Shown: positions 51,787 to 60,758, counted from the stretch's first letter. The stretch: DNA of 64,000 nucleotides from an uncultured Haemophilus sp. (GCA_905205995.1 CAJLFU010000004.1:3186-67185), one strand, 5' to 3'. The notes: generated from the letters alone by a model not told the origin. Translations and numbers: made by a program.

Positions 51787-52350
51787 ATGAATAAGATAAA
51801 AAATGGCTGGTTAAGCCAGACAAGAAAAGTGATTTCACCACATTTTGATGAACGTCCTGATGTAGAGGATATTTCATTACTCGTCATCCATTACATCAGC
51901 TTGCCGCCAGAACAATTTGGTGGTGGATATGTAGATGATTTTTTCCAAGGCAAACTCGATCCCACTATTCATCCTTATTTTGAAGAAATTTATCAATTTC
52001 GTGTGTCAGCTCATTGTTTAATAGAACGTGATGGCAAAGTGACACAATATGTCAGTTTCGATGACAGAGCATGGCATGCGGGACTTTCTTGCTTTGAAGG
52101 ACGTGATAAATGTAATGATTTTGCGATTGGGATTGAGCTAGAGGGCAGTAATGAACAACCTTTTACAGAGGAACAATACCAAGTGCTTGCTACATTAACA
52201 CGAGATATCATGCAAGCTTACCCGAAAATAACGCTCGATCGTATCGTTGGACATTGCGATATTTCACCTGGTCGCAAGATCGATCCAGGTCAATATTTTG
52301 AGTGGGAACGCTATTTAGCGTTAGTCAAAAAAGGCTTGGATAAAAAATAA
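51787..52350 (+). CDS. ampD: AmpD, 1,6-anhydro-N-acetylmuramyl-L-alanine amidase
   Basis: A 187-aa cytoplasmic zinc amidase that removes the stem peptide from anhydromuropeptides. The zinc ligands fall in LLVIHYISLP and VGHCDISPGRKIDPG, and RAWHAGLSCFEGRDKCNDFAIGIELEG is the family core. It works after AmpG, whose gene is also in this window. It is divergent from pilA over the CRP-S site. The ATG has little ribosome-site sequence. Confidence 0.96.
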   Translation: MNKIKNGWLSQTRKVISPHFDERPDVEDISLLVIHYISLPPEQFGGGYVDDFFQGKLDPTIHPYFEEIYQFRVSAHCLIERDGKVTQYVSFDDRAWHAGLSCFEGRDKCNDFAIGIELEGSNEQPFTEEQYQVLATLTRDIMQAYPKITLDRIVGHCDISPGRKIDPGQYFEWERYLALVKKGLDKK

Positions 52351-52465
52351 TCACTAAAATTTTTGATTGAATGTGAGTAAGATAATTTCCGTGAATAATC
52401 CTTATCTTAATGAAATTAAAGAGAAAATTTTCTCTCTAAAATTGAAGCTAAAATGCTGAGAAGAG

Positions 52466-52743
52466 TTATGCAACATTCGCCATTTGCTCAATCACAATTT
52501 TATCCACAGAAATATTGAATAACTCACAGTTGTTATTTCTTCACCAAGCAAGGAATGTTTAAATTAAAAAATGGCTGAATTTTTGACCGTACTTTGATGA
52601 GAAAAAGTGCGGTCATTTTTTTCGGAAAATTTTTGATTAAAGGTTATGCAAAAATGAAAAAAATGAAGTGTGAAAAGCGATTTTTGATCTTTATACACAG
52701 TTAAATTTAGATTATCCAAGTGTTACCCACAGAGTTATCCACA
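52466..52743 (+). other. Cluster of DnaA-box-like sites in a 484-bp gene-free gap
   Basis: The gap 52351-52834 holds no gene that I can support. It is AT-rich and contains DnaA-type 9-mers, all in the same orientation. Perfect TTATCCACA lies at 52500-52508 and 52735-52743, and TTATACACA at 52691-52699. Weaker copies are TTATGCAAC 52466, TTATGCAAA 52644, TTATCCAAG 52712 and TTACCCACA 52723. An uptake-signal hairpin is in the middle. The last three sites are spaced 11-12 nt apart. It may be a DnaA-controlled promoter region, a DnaA-titrating site or an origin-like element. Confidence 0.6.
52584..52621 (+). terminator. Uptake-signal hairpin with T-run downstream of ampD
   Basis: TGACCGTACTTT (52584-52595) and AAAGTGCGGTCA (52604-52615) pair over 12 positions with one T-G wobble, followed by a run of T. 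One arm is an exact uptake signal and the other carries one substitution. Confidence 0.8.
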
Positions 52744-52834
52744 ATGGGGTAAATATGCCCATTCGGTTGATAAAAAAGCGAATTTATGAAACAATCTGCA
52801 AATTATTTTTGTACAAAATTTAAGGTGAACGATA

Positions 52835-53425
52835 GTGATCGATTTTGATGGCTACCGTCCAAATGTAGGCATTGTCATTTGTAATCGCAAAGGGCAGGTG
52901 CTTTGGGCTAAACGATACGGGCAGAATTCGTGGCAATTCCCGCAAGGTGGAATTAACGATAATGAAAGTGCCGAACAAGCCATGTATCGTGAATTATATG
53001 AAGAAATTGGCTTGCAACCTAAAGATGTGAAGGTGCTTTATGCCTCTAAACATTGGTTGCGTTATAAGCTGCCGAAAAGATTGCTGCGTTATGACAGCAA
53101 ACCCATGTGTATTGGGCAAAAACAACGTTGGTTTTTGTTACAATTAGTGGGGGATGAAAAAAATATTAATATGAACACAACAAAATCACCCGAATTTGAT
53201 GGTTGGCGTTGGGTGAGTTTTTGGTATCCCGTACGTCAGGTTGTGTCCTTTAAGAAAGATGTTTACCGTAAAGCGATGAAAGAGTTTGCTCAAGTGATGT
53301 TTGGCAACGAAAAATTGCTTGAAAATACGCAGGAGCATGAGACAAATAAACCGTATCATGCTCCGCGCAAGAGCGGCTTTTCTAAATATCAAAAACGTCC
53401 ATCTTATAAATCAAGGGGGCAATAA
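52835..53425 (+). CDS. rppH: RNA pyrophosphohydrolase
   Basis: 196 aa starting at a GTG with TAAGGTG upstream; the start VIDFDGYRPNVGIVICNRKGQVLWAKR matches RppH. The Nudix box is GGINDNESAEQAMYRELYEEIGL. It removes pyrophosphate from 5' triphosphate mRNA and starts 5'-dependent decay. The C-terminus beyond about residue 160 is basic and unstructured (KSGFSKYQKRPSYKSRGQ). The DnaA-box cluster is directly upstream. Its stop overlaps the next ATG by 1 nt. Confidence 0.96.
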   Translation: MIDFDGYRPNVGIVICNRKGQVLWAKRYGQNSWQFPQGGINDNESAEQAMYRELYEEIGLQPKDVKVLYASKHWLRYKLPKRLLRYDSKPMCIGQKQRWFLLQLVGDEKNINMNTTKSPEFDGWRWVSFWYPVRQVVSFKKDVYRKAMKEFAQVMFGNEKLLENTQEHETNKPYHAPRKSGFSKYQKRPSYKSRGQ

Positions 53426-54219
53426 TGCTCACTTTTATTCTACTTTGTTTGCTTGTCGGGTCTGTTGTTGGTTTTCTCGCTGGATTATTTGGCATTGGTG
53501 GAGGATTAATTATTGTCCCAACCTTGGTTTATCTATTGCCGATGATAGGCGTGCCTGAGCCATTGCTGATGTCCTCGGCATTAGGAACTTCATTTGCGAC
53601 CATTGTGATTACTGGATTTTCTTCTGCGCAGCGTCATCATAAACTAGGCAATATAGAGTGGAGTGCCGTTAAAGTATTGGCACCGATGGTCATGATTTCG
53701 GTCTTTATCTCAGGTTTGTTTATTGGCAAGCTTGATCGTGAGGTATCCGCTAAAATCTTTGCTTGTTTAGTTGTTTATTTAGCAGCCAAAATGGTCATTT
53801 CTATTAAGAAAAACACAGTAAATGCTAAGCCTTTAACAACACAATCTTCCGTTATTGGCGGTATTTTGATTGGTATGGCATCAAGTGCAGCAGGCATTGG
53901 CGGCGGTGGTTTTATCGTACCATTTTTAAATTCCCGCGGGATTGATATGAAAAAAGCCATCGGTTCTTCTGCATTCTGTGGGGCACTTCTTGGTTTATCA
54001 GGTATGTTTAGCTTTATGGTGAGCGGTTGGGGAAATCCTTCCATGCCAGATTATTCTCTGGGTTATGTTTATTTGCCTGCCGTGCTTGGTATTACGAGTA
54101 CTTCATTCTTCACTTCTAAACTAGGGGCAACAGCAACCTCCAAACTTCCTGTACCAACCTTGAAAAAAGGCTTTGCCTTGCTATTAGTTGCGATCGCGGT
54201 TGATATGTTTATTAAATAA
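53425..54219 (+). CDS. TauE/SafE-family membrane transporter
   Basis: 264 aa, about eight helices, with the family repeats GFLAGLFGIGGGLIIVPTLVYLL and GMASSAAGIGGGGFIVPFLNSRG. Proteins of this family (UPF0721, YfcA-like) are thought to export sulfur-containing organic acids; the true substrate is unknown. It overlaps rppH by 1 nt and precedes lgt by 8 nt, so the three and thyA form one transcript. Confidence 0.9.
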   Translation: MLTFILLCLLVGSVVGFLAGLFGIGGGLIIVPTLVYLLPMIGVPEPLLMSSALGTSFATIVITGFSSAQRHHKLGNIEWSAVKVLAPMVMISVFISGLFIGKLDREVSAKIFACLVVYLAAKMVISIKKNTVNAKPLTTQSSVIGGILIGMASSAAGIGGGGFIVPFLNSRGIDMKKAIGSSAFCGALLGLSGMFSFMVSGWGNPSMPDYSLGYVYLPAVLGITSTSFFTSKLGATATSKLPVPTLKKGFALLLVAIAVDMFIK

Positions 54220-54227
54220 GGAATGTT

Positions 54228-55037
54228 ATGAATTCAGAATTTTTGATGCTTCCACATTTTGATCCGACTATTTTCACTTTCGGTGATAGCAATATAGGGC
54301 TGCGTTGGTATGGCTTAATGTATCTATTAGGTTTCATTTTTGCTCGTTGGCTAGCGGTTCGTCGTGCCAATCAGCCAAACAGTGGCTGGACAGTCGATCA
54401 AGTGGATACATTACTTTTTAATGGCTTTATGGGCGTGTTCTTAGGTGGCCGCATTGGTGATGTTTTCTTCTATAATTTTGATCATTTTGTGCAAGACCCG
54501 CTGTATTTATTCCGTGTTTGGGAAGGAGGAATGTCATTCCATGGTGGATTAATTGGGGTGATTATCTCAATGATTTGGACCTCTTATTCTCAAAAAAGAA
54601 GTTTCTGGCAGACGGCAGATTTTGTGGCACCCTTGATTCCATTTGGTTTAGGAATGGGACGAATTGGTAACTTTATTAATTTAGAACTTTGGGGACGAGA
54701 AACTGATGTGCCTTGGGCCATGATTTTCCCAAATGATCCATTATTATTGCCTCGCCATCCTTCACAGCTTTATGAGGCGTTCTTAGAAGGTTTTGTGCTG
54801 TTTATTATTCTTAATGTCTTTATTAAAAAGCCTCGCCCAGCAGGTTCTGTAGCAGGATTATTCCTGGTTGGTTACGGGATTTTCCGTTTTATCGTCGAAT
54901 ATGTCCGTGAGCCTGAAGTGGAATCTTTCTTAGGCATCATGACACGTGGCCAGGCTCTTTGCTTACCGATGATTATTGGTGGCGGATTAATTATGGCATG
55001 GGCATACAATCGCGCGAAAAGTGCGGTTCATCAGTAA
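54228..55037 (+). CDS. lgt: Prolipoprotein diacylglyceryl transferase
   Basis: A 269-aa inner-membrane enzyme that attaches diacylglycerol to the lipobox Cys of prelipoproteins. It has the signature GRIGNFINLELWGRETDVPWA and GGMSFHGGLIG with the essential His. RWYGLMYLLGF at the start and about seven helices fit the family. TAAGGAATG precedes the ATG. Confidence 0.97.
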   Translation: MNSEFLMLPHFDPTIFTFGDSNIGLRWYGLMYLLGFIFARWLAVRRANQPNSGWTVDQVDTLLFNGFMGVFLGGRIGDVFFYNFDHFVQDPLYLFRVWEGGMSFHGGLIGVIISMIWTSYSQKRSFWQTADFVAPLIPFGLGMGRIGNFINLELWGRETDVPWAMIFPNDPLLLPRHPSQLYEAFLEGFVLFIILNVFIKKPRPAGSVAGLFLVGYGIFRFIVEYVREPEVESFLGIMTRGQALCLPMIIGGGLIMAWAYNRAKSAVHQ

Positions 55038-55047
55038 GGAGTTTTTT

Positions 55048-55899
55048 ATGAAACAATACTTAGATCTTTGTCGACGCATTGTAAATGAAGGTGAGTGGGT
55101 TGCTAACGAGCGTACTGGCAAGCGTTGCCTTACAGTGATTAATGCAGATTTAGAATATGATGTTACCAATAATCAATTCCCCTTAATTACAACGCGTAAA
55201 AGCTATTGGAAAGCAGCTATTGCGGAATTTTTAGGCTATATCCGTGGTTATGATAACGCCGCAGATTTCCGTAAGCTTGGTACCAAAACATGGGATGCAA
55301 ATGCCAATGAAAATGCCGCTTGGCTTGCCAATCCACATCGTAAAGGCACCGATGATATGGGGCGCGTTTATGGCGTACAAGGCAGAGCATGGCGTAAACC
55401 GAATGGCGAAACCATCGATCAACTTCGTAAAATTGTGAATAATTTAAGCCGAGGGATTGATGATCGAGGTGAAATTCTGACTTTCTTTAATCCAGGCGAA
55501 TTTGATCTAGGCTGTTTGCGTCCTTGCATGCACACACACACTTTCTCTTTAGTAGGCGATACATTGCACTTAACGAGCTACCAACGATCTTGTGATGTGC
55601 CACTTGGCTTAAATTTCAATCAAATTCAGGTCTTTACTTTCCTTGCATTGATGGCGCAAATTACTGGCAATAAACCGGGTAAGGCATATCATAAAATTGT
55701 AAATGCGCATATTTATGAAGACCAACTTGAGTTAATGCGTGATGTGCAATTAAAACGTGAACCATTCCCTTCACCACAATTAGAAATTAATCCTGATATC
55801 AAAACTCTTGAAGATCTTGAAACTTGGGTAACGATGGATGATTTCAAGGTGGTGGGCTATCAATCTCACGAACCAATTAAATATCCTTTCTCAGTTTAG
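55048..55899 (+). CDS. thyA: Thymidylate synthase
   Basis: 283 aa from the ATG at 55048 (AAGGAG upstream). The motif QRSCDVPLGLNFNQIQ contains the phosphate-binding Arg and the dUMP-recognising Asn. The catalytic Cys lies in GCLRPCMHTHTFSL, which differs from the usual PPCHxF of E. coli, as in the Pasteurellaceae branch. It makes dTMP from dUMP using methylene-tetrahydrofolate. It is linked to lgt, as in many proteobacteria. Confidence 0.96.
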   Translation: MKQYLDLCRRIVNEGEWVANERTGKRCLTVINADLEYDVTNNQFPLITTRKSYWKAAIAEFLGYIRGYDNAADFRKLGTKTWDANANENAAWLANPHRKGTDDMGRVYGVQGRAWRKPNGETIDQLRKIVNNLSRGIDDRGEILTFFNPGEFDLGCLRPCMHTHTFSLVGDTLHLTSYQRSCDVPLGLNFNQIQVFTFLALMAQITGNKPGKAYHKIVNAHIYEDQLELMRDVQLKREPFPSPQLEINPDIKTLEDLETWVTMDDFKVVGYQSHEPIKYPFSV

Positions 55900-55908
55900 G
55901 CATTCAAA

Positions 55909-56427
55909 GTGCGGTCAGATTTAGACGAGAAATTTATGCAACACGCCCTGATACTTGCCGATCGTGCAGAAGCGCTCGGCGAGATTCCTGTCGGGGCGGT
56001 GTTGGTGGATGATGAAGGAAATATTCTCGGTGAAGGCTGGAATTTATCTATCATTGAAAATGATCCGACCGCTCACGCTGAAATTGTCGCATTGCGTAAT
56101 GCCGCACAAAATATTCAAAATTATCGTCTGCTCAATACCACACTCTATGTCACCCTTGAGCCTTGTACCATGTGTGCTGGCGCGATTTTACATAGCCGCA
56201 TTAAACGTTTAGTCTTTGGTGCTTCAGATTATAAAACGGGAGCGGTAGGTTCTCGTTTCCACTTCTTTGATGATTATAAAATGAATCACACACTAGAAAT
56301 TACCTCTGGCGTGTTGGCAGAAAAGTGCGGTCAGAAATTAAGTGATTTTTTCAAAAAGAGACGAGAGCAGAAGAAGGAAGAGAAGCGGGAAAAGAATCTC
56401 CCGCTTAATGTTGAATCACAATCTTAA
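55909..56427 (+). CDS. tadA: tRNA-specific adenosine deaminase
   Basis: A 172-aa zinc deaminase that makes inosine at position 34 of tRNA-Arg(ACG). The active site is TAHAEIVAL (His and Glu) with PCTMC zinc cysteines. The best start is unusual: the GTG inside the uptake signal AAGTGCGGT (55906-55914), giving MRSDLDEKF. The frame is open only back to the thyA stop, 10 nt upstream, and the next ATG (55936) would lose the start of the first helix. The C-terminus is a Lys/Arg/Glu tail. Its stop overlaps the convergent ung gene by 4 nt. Confidence 0.95.
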   Translation: MRSDLDEKFMQHALILADRAEALGEIPVGAVLVDDEGNILGEGWNLSIIENDPTAHAEIVALRNAAQNIQNYRLLNTTLYVTLEPCTMCAGAILHSRIKRLVFGASDYKTGAVGSRFHFFDDYKMNHTLEITSGVLAEKCGQKLSDFFKKRREQKKEEKREKNLPLNVESQS

Positions 56428-57083
56428 ACTTGCCAATCAATTTCAGTTAAACCATTTTGCTTTAAATATTCGTTAGTTTTAGAAAAATGATGACATCCTA
56501 AAAAACCACGATGTGCAGAAAGTGGGGAAGGGTGCGGGGCAGTTAAAACATAATGACGATTGCGATCAATAAATTGCCCTTTTTTCTGCGCATGACTTCC
56601 CCAAAGTAAAAATACTATTTTTTCACGGTGTTCATTGAGTGCCGCAATTACTTGGTCTGTGAAGATTTCCCAACCAAATTTAGCGTGTGAATGTGCCATG
56701 CCGCGCTCTACAGTGAGCACGGTGTTAAGCAACAGTACACCTTGCTCAGCCCATTTCACTAAGCAGCCATGATTTGGCATTTGAAAACCAGGAATGTCGT
56801 TAGCCAATTCTTTATACATATTCAGTAGAGAAGGGGGAATGGCAACCTCAGGTTTTACCGAAAAAGCTAAACCGTGCGCTTGATTTGGGCCATGGTAGGG
56901 ATCCTGCCCTAAAATGACGACTTTCACCTCATCAAATGCCGTATATTTAAAGGCATTAAATACTTCGTCTTGTGGTGGGTAAATGGTTTTTCCGGCTAGT
57001 CGCTCTTGATGTACTTGCTGTAGAATGTGTTTAAAGTAAGGTTTTTCTTTCTCTTGACCGATAACATCTGTCCAAGTTTTCAT
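56424..57083 (-). CDS. ung: Uracil-DNA glycosylase
   Basis: 219 aa, family 1. The catalytic motif VVILGQDPYHGPNQAHGLAFSV with the active Asp, the LLLNTVLTVERGMAHSH segment and HPSPLSAHRGF with the active His are all present. It removes uracil from DNA. It is convergent with tadA, sharing 4 nt at the ends. Confidence 0.98.
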   Translation of the reverse strand: MKTWTDVIGQEKEKPYFKHILQQVHQERLAGKTIYPPQDEVFNAFKYTAFDEVKVVILGQDPYHGPNQAHGLAFSVKPEVAIPPSLLNMYKELANDIPGFQMPNHGCLVKWAEQGVLLLNTVLTVERGMAHSHAKFGWEIFTDQVIAALNEHREKIVFLLWGSHAQKKGQFIDRNRHYVLTAPHPSPLSAHRGFLGCHHFSKTNEYLKQNGLTEIDWQV

Positions 57084-57212
57084 TCTGTATTTCCTTATTG
57101 GATAAGATTGGGCATATTATAAATGAAATTGCTTAGAAAGGCTTTATTTGCGAGTTATGTTAATATTTTGTTAAGTATTGACAGGTATTGAGGCCTTTGT
57201 GCGACAAAAACT

Positions 57213-57226
57213 TTAATCTAGATCAA
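57213..57226 (+). promoter_or_regulatory. Candidate FNR site upstream of grcA
   Basis: TTAAT-CTAG-ATCAA differs by one base from the FNR consensus TTGAT-N4-ATCAA. It lies about 130 nt upstream of the grcA ATG. The E. coli homologue (yfiD/grcA) is FNR-activated. A -10-like GATAAAA lies near 57292-57298, which would place the FNR site further upstream than usual. Tentative. Confidence 0.35.
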
Positions 57227-57348
57227 TTTTTAAAAATTAGTCAGAAAAAAGAACCTGTTTTAGGTCAAAATTAATTGAATTCTTCAAATAGTTTGATAAA
57301 ATTTGCACAGTTTAATAAATATACAAACGCCAAATTAGGAGGCTCTTT

Positions 57349-57732
57349 ATGATCAAAGGTATTCAAATTACTCAAGCAGCAAATGACAATCTTTTAAACT
57401 CATTCTGGTTATTAGACAGCGAAAAAAATGAAGCTCGTTGCTTATGTGCAAAAGCTGAATTCGCAGAAGATCAAGTAGTAGCAGTAAGCGAATTAGGTCA
57501 AATCGAATATCGTGAATTACCAGTAAACGTAGCACCAACTGTTAAAGTTGAAGGTGGTCAACACTTAAACGTAAACGTATTACGTCGTGAAACGTTAGAA
57601 GATGCAGTAAACAACCCGGATAAATACCCACAATTAACTATCCGTGTTTCTGGTTACGCAGTACGTTTCAACTCTTTAACACCAGAACAACAACGTGACG
57701 TTATTACTCGTACTTTCACTGAAAGCCTATAA
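57349..57732 (+). CDS. grcA: GrcA, autonomous glycyl radical cofactor
   Basis: 127 aa with the glycyl-radical segment VSGYAVRFNSLTPEQQRDVITRTF near the C-terminus; the radical Gly is in SGYAVRF. This is a spare copy of the pyruvate formate-lyase C-terminal domain, which restores enzyme cleaved by oxygen. AGGAGG precedes the ATG and codon use is highly biased, suggesting high expression. A strong terminator follows. Confidence 0.97.
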   Translation: MIKGIQITQAANDNLLNSFWLLDSEKNEARCLCAKAEFAEDQVVAVSELGQIEYRELPVNVAPTVKVEGGQHLNVNVLRRETLEDAVNNPDKYPQLTIRVSGYAVRFNSLTPEQQRDVITRTFTESL

Positions 57733-57753
57733 TTTCAGTTTGAATGAAAAAAG

Positions 57754-57784
57754 AAACCCCGAAGTAATTCGGGGTTTTTGTTTT
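57754..57784 (+). terminator. Intrinsic terminator after grcA
   Basis: AAACCCCGAA (57754-57763) and TTCGGGGTTT (57768-57777) make a 10-bp stem with a 4-nt loop, followed by T-rich sequence. Confidence 0.95.
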
Positions 57785-57901
57785 ATTTAAAAGGTTTGAA
57801 AATTTGACCGCACTTTTCCCTTTCATCCCTAGCGATTTCTGCGCTTTTCAGGTACAATCCGCCAGTTAAATTTAATGATTTTTGAGAAAACTAATCTATT
57901 T

Positions 57902-59698
57902 ATGAAGAATATTCGCAACTTTTCTATTATTGCCCATATTGACCACGGTAAATCGACCCTTTCTGACCGATTAATTCAGACCTGTGGGGGGCTTTCGGAT
58001 CGTGAAATGGAAGCGCAAGTGTTGGATTCCATGGATCTTGAGCGCGAGCGTGGTATTACCATTAAAGCGCAGAGTGTAACCTTAAATTATCAAGCCAAAG
58101 ACGGTGAAACATACCAATTAAACTTTATCGATACACCAGGACACGTGGACTTCTCTTATGAAGTATCGCGTTCTCTTGCGGCTTGTGAAGGGGCATTGTT
58201 AGTTGTGGATGCAGGACAAGGTGTAGAAGCACAAACTTTGGCAAACTGCTATACCGCCATTGAAATGGATTTAGAAGTAGTACCGATTTTGAATAAAATC
58301 GACTTACCCGCAGCAGATCCTGAACGTGTTGCAGAAGAAATTGAAGACATCGTGGGTATTGATGCGATGGAGGCTGTACGTTGTTCGGCTAAAACGGGTG
58401 TGGGTATCGAAGATGTATTAGAAGAAATTGTTGCGAAAATTCCCGCGCCAGAAGGTGATCCTGATGCACCGTTACAAGCATTGATTATTGACTCTTGGTT
58501 CGATAACTATTTAGGCGTGGTGTCATTAGTTCGTATTAAAAATGGTGTATTGCGTAAAGGCGATAAAATCAAAGTGATGTCTACTGGACAGGCTTACAAC
58601 GTTGATCGTTTAGGGATTTTTACGCCAAAACAAGTGGATACGACCGTATTAAATACCGGCGAAGTGGGCTGGGTTGTTTGTGCAATTAAAGATATTTTAG
58701 GTGCACCAGTAGGGGATACCTTAACACATCAGCATAATCCAGCAAGCCATGTATTGCCAGGCTTTAAGAAAGTAAAACCGCAGGTTTATGCTGGTTTATT
58801 CCCAGTTAGCTCTGACGATTATGAAGCTTTCCGTGATGCGTTAGGTAAATTAAGTCTAAACGATGCATCACTTTTCTATGAACCAGAAAACTCGACTGCT
58901 TTAGGTTTTGGTTTCCGTTGTGGTTTCTTGGGGCTTTTACATATGGAGATCATTCAAGAGCGTTTAGAACGTGAATACGATCTTGATTTGATTACTACAG
59001 CACCAACTGTAATTTATGAAGTTGAAATGACAAGTGGTGAAGTGGTTTATGTGGACAGTCCAGCGAAATTACCGCCATTGAATAATATTTCAGAAATTCG
59101 CGAGCCTATCGCGGAATGTAATATGTTGGTACCACAGGAATTCTTAGGTAACGTGATTACCCTTTGTGTGGAAAAACGTGGCGTACAAACCAATATGGTG
59201 TATCACGGTAACCAAATTGCGTTAACTTACGAAATCCCAATGGGCGAAGTGGTATTGGATTTCTTCGATCGCTTGAAATCAACTTCTCGCGGTTATGCCT
59301 CTTTGGATTATGGTTTCAAACGTTTCCAAGCGGCGGACATGGTGCGCGTGGATATTATGATCAACGGTGATCGTGTTGATGCGTTAGCATTAATCGTGCA
59401 TAAAGATAATGCACCTTACCGTGGTCGTGAGTTAGTTGAAAAAATGCGTGAGCTGATTCCACGTCAACAATTTGATATCGCGATCCAAGCAGCGATTGGT
59501 AACCACATTATTGCGCGTTCAACCGTAAAACAATTACGTAAAAACGTATTAGCGAAATGTTACGGTGGTGACGTAAGCCGTAAGAAAAAACTCTTACAGA
59601 AACAGAAAGAAGGTAAAAAACGTATGAAGTCTTTAGGTAACGTGGAAGTGCCACAAGAGGCGTTTTTAGCGATCTTACACGTTGGTAAAGATAAATAG
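57902..59698 (+). CDS. lepA: Elongation factor 4
   Basis: 598 aa from the ATG at 57902, the family length. It is a translational GTPase with HIDHGKSTLSDRL (G1), RGITIKAQ (G2), DTPGHVDFSYEVSRS (G3) and NKIDLPAADPERV (G4). The LepA-specific C-terminal domain ends in KKLLQKQKEGKKRMKSLGNVEVPQEAFLAIL. It acts on ribosomes under stress and during initiation. It heads the lepA-lepB-rnc-era cluster. An in-frame ATG nine codons earlier is not favoured. Confidence 0.98.
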   Translation: MKNIRNFSIIAHIDHGKSTLSDRLIQTCGGLSDREMEAQVLDSMDLERERGITIKAQSVTLNYQAKDGETYQLNFIDTPGHVDFSYEVSRSLAACEGALLVVDAGQGVEAQTLANCYTAIEMDLEVVPILNKIDLPAADPERVAEEIEDIVGIDAMEAVRCSAKTGVGIEDVLEEIVAKIPAPEGDPDAPLQALIIDSWFDNYLGVVSLVRIKNGVLRKGDKIKVMSTGQAYNVDRLGIFTPKQVDTTVLNTGEVGWVVCAIKDILGAPVGDTLTHQHNPASHVLPGFKKVKPQVYAGLFPVSSDDYEAFRDALGKLSLNDASLFYEPENSTALGFGFRCGFLGLLHMEIIQERLEREYDLDLITTAPTVIYEVEMTSGEVVYVDSPAKLPPLNNISEIREPIAECNMLVPQEFLGNVITLCVEKRGVQTNMVYHGNQIALTYEIPMGEVVLDFFDRLKSTSRGYASLDYGFKRFQAADMVRVDIMINGDRVDALALIVHKDNAPYRGRELVEKMRELIPRQQFDIAIQAAIGNHIIARSTVKQLRKNVLAKCYGGDVSRKKKLLQKQKEGKKRMKSLGNVEVPQEAFLAILHVGKDK

Positions 59699-59707
59699 GA
59701 AAGAGCC

Positions 59708-60757
59708 ATGTCGAATGTATTTTTTATTCTGTTGTTAGTCGTGGGATTTGCAGGTTGGAAAGTGTTAGACCATTTCCAACTGCCTAACACATTTAGCATT
59801 TTATTGCTGATTTTGACCGCACTTTCTGGCATTTTATGGTGTTATCACCGTTTCGCCGTGATGCCGAGACGTCGTCGTCAAATCGCACGCGCAGAACAAC
59901 GTTCAGGCAAAGCATTAACGGATGAAGAAAAAGCGAAAATTGAGCCAATTTCAGAAGGTTCAGAATTTATTTCTTCGCTTTTCCCGGTGTTATCAGTGGT
60001 GTTTCTTGTTCGTTCATTTATTTTTGAGCCGTTTCAAATTCCATCAGGATCAATGCAAGCTACATTATATGTAGGGGATTTTCTTGTCGTTAATAAATAT
60101 ACTTATGGCATCAAAGATCCGATTTTCCAAAATATGATTATTGAAGGTAATAAACCAGAACGTGGCGATGTGATCGTGTTTAAAGCACCTGAGCAAGCGT
60201 TACTTCGTACGAGTTTAGGGGCAACGAGAGCAGCGTATGCAGAAAACCTTGCATTAACGTCTAAAGATAATATGTCTGGAGCAGATTACATTAAACGTAT
60301 TGTGGGTAAAGGTGGTGACCGAATTATCCTTGATGTTGAAAAAAGCGCTTTAACAATTATTCATGGTAAAGATGGCAAACCTTGTGAAATAGACTGCAAA
60401 GCTAAAGTATTTGAATATAAACAAGAACCAACTAATCCAGCATTCCCAACTCAAGTGGAATATCTGGAAATTGGTGATGTGACACATAAGATTTTAGTTG
60501 AACCAATGCGCCGTTATTCTGGTATTGAGTTCTATCCACAAGAAGGTTTACCTGCAGCAGAATGGATTGTGCCTGAAGGTCAATATTTTGTAATGGGTGA
60601 TAACCGTGATCATAGTGATGACAGCCGTTTTTGGGGATTTGTACCGGAAAAAAATATTGTGGGTAAAGCCACTTATATTTGGATGAGTTTAGAAAAAGAA
60701 CCAAATGAGTGGCCAACAGGCTTCCGTTTCGACCGTTTCTTTACGAAAATTAATTAA
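59708..60757 (+). CDS. lepB: Signal peptidase I
   Basis: A 349-aa inner-membrane serine-lysine protease. N-terminal helices at about residues 3-20 and 33-50 precede the periplasmic catalytic domain. The nucleophile is in IPSGSMQATLYVGDFL and the general base Lys in DYIKRIVGKGGD; GDNRDHSDDSRFWGFV is box E. It cleaves signal peptides. It is slightly longer than the E. coli enzyme (324 aa). It is 9 nt from lepA. Confidence 0.97.
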   Translation: MSNVFFILLLVVGFAGWKVLDHFQLPNTFSILLLILTALSGILWCYHRFAVMPRRRRQIARAEQRSGKALTDEEKAKIEPISEGSEFISSLFPVLSVVFLVRSFIFEPFQIPSGSMQATLYVGDFLVVNKYTYGIKDPIFQNMIIEGNKPERGDVIVFKAPEQALLRTSLGATRAAYAENLALTSKDNMSGADYIKRIVGKGGDRIILDVEKSALTIIHGKDGKPCEIDCKAKVFEYKQEPTNPAFPTQVEYLEIGDVTHKILVEPMRRYSGIEFYPQEGLPAAEWIVPEGQYFVMGDNRDHSDDSRFWGFVPEKNIVGKATYIWMSLEKEPNEWPTGFRFDRFFTKIN

Positions 60758-60758
60758 T

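Noticed and set aside
52351..52834. The DnaA-box region as the definite chromosomal origin
   Set aside because: There is no mnmG, mioC or other typical oriC neighbour, no clear 13-mer unwinding repeats, and whole-genome skew is not available. Kept only as an open finding.
54611..54622. CAGACGGCAGAT in lgt as a possible neisserial uptake word
   Set aside because: It lacks the TTC-AGACGGC core in full and does not match any DUS dialect; treated as chance.
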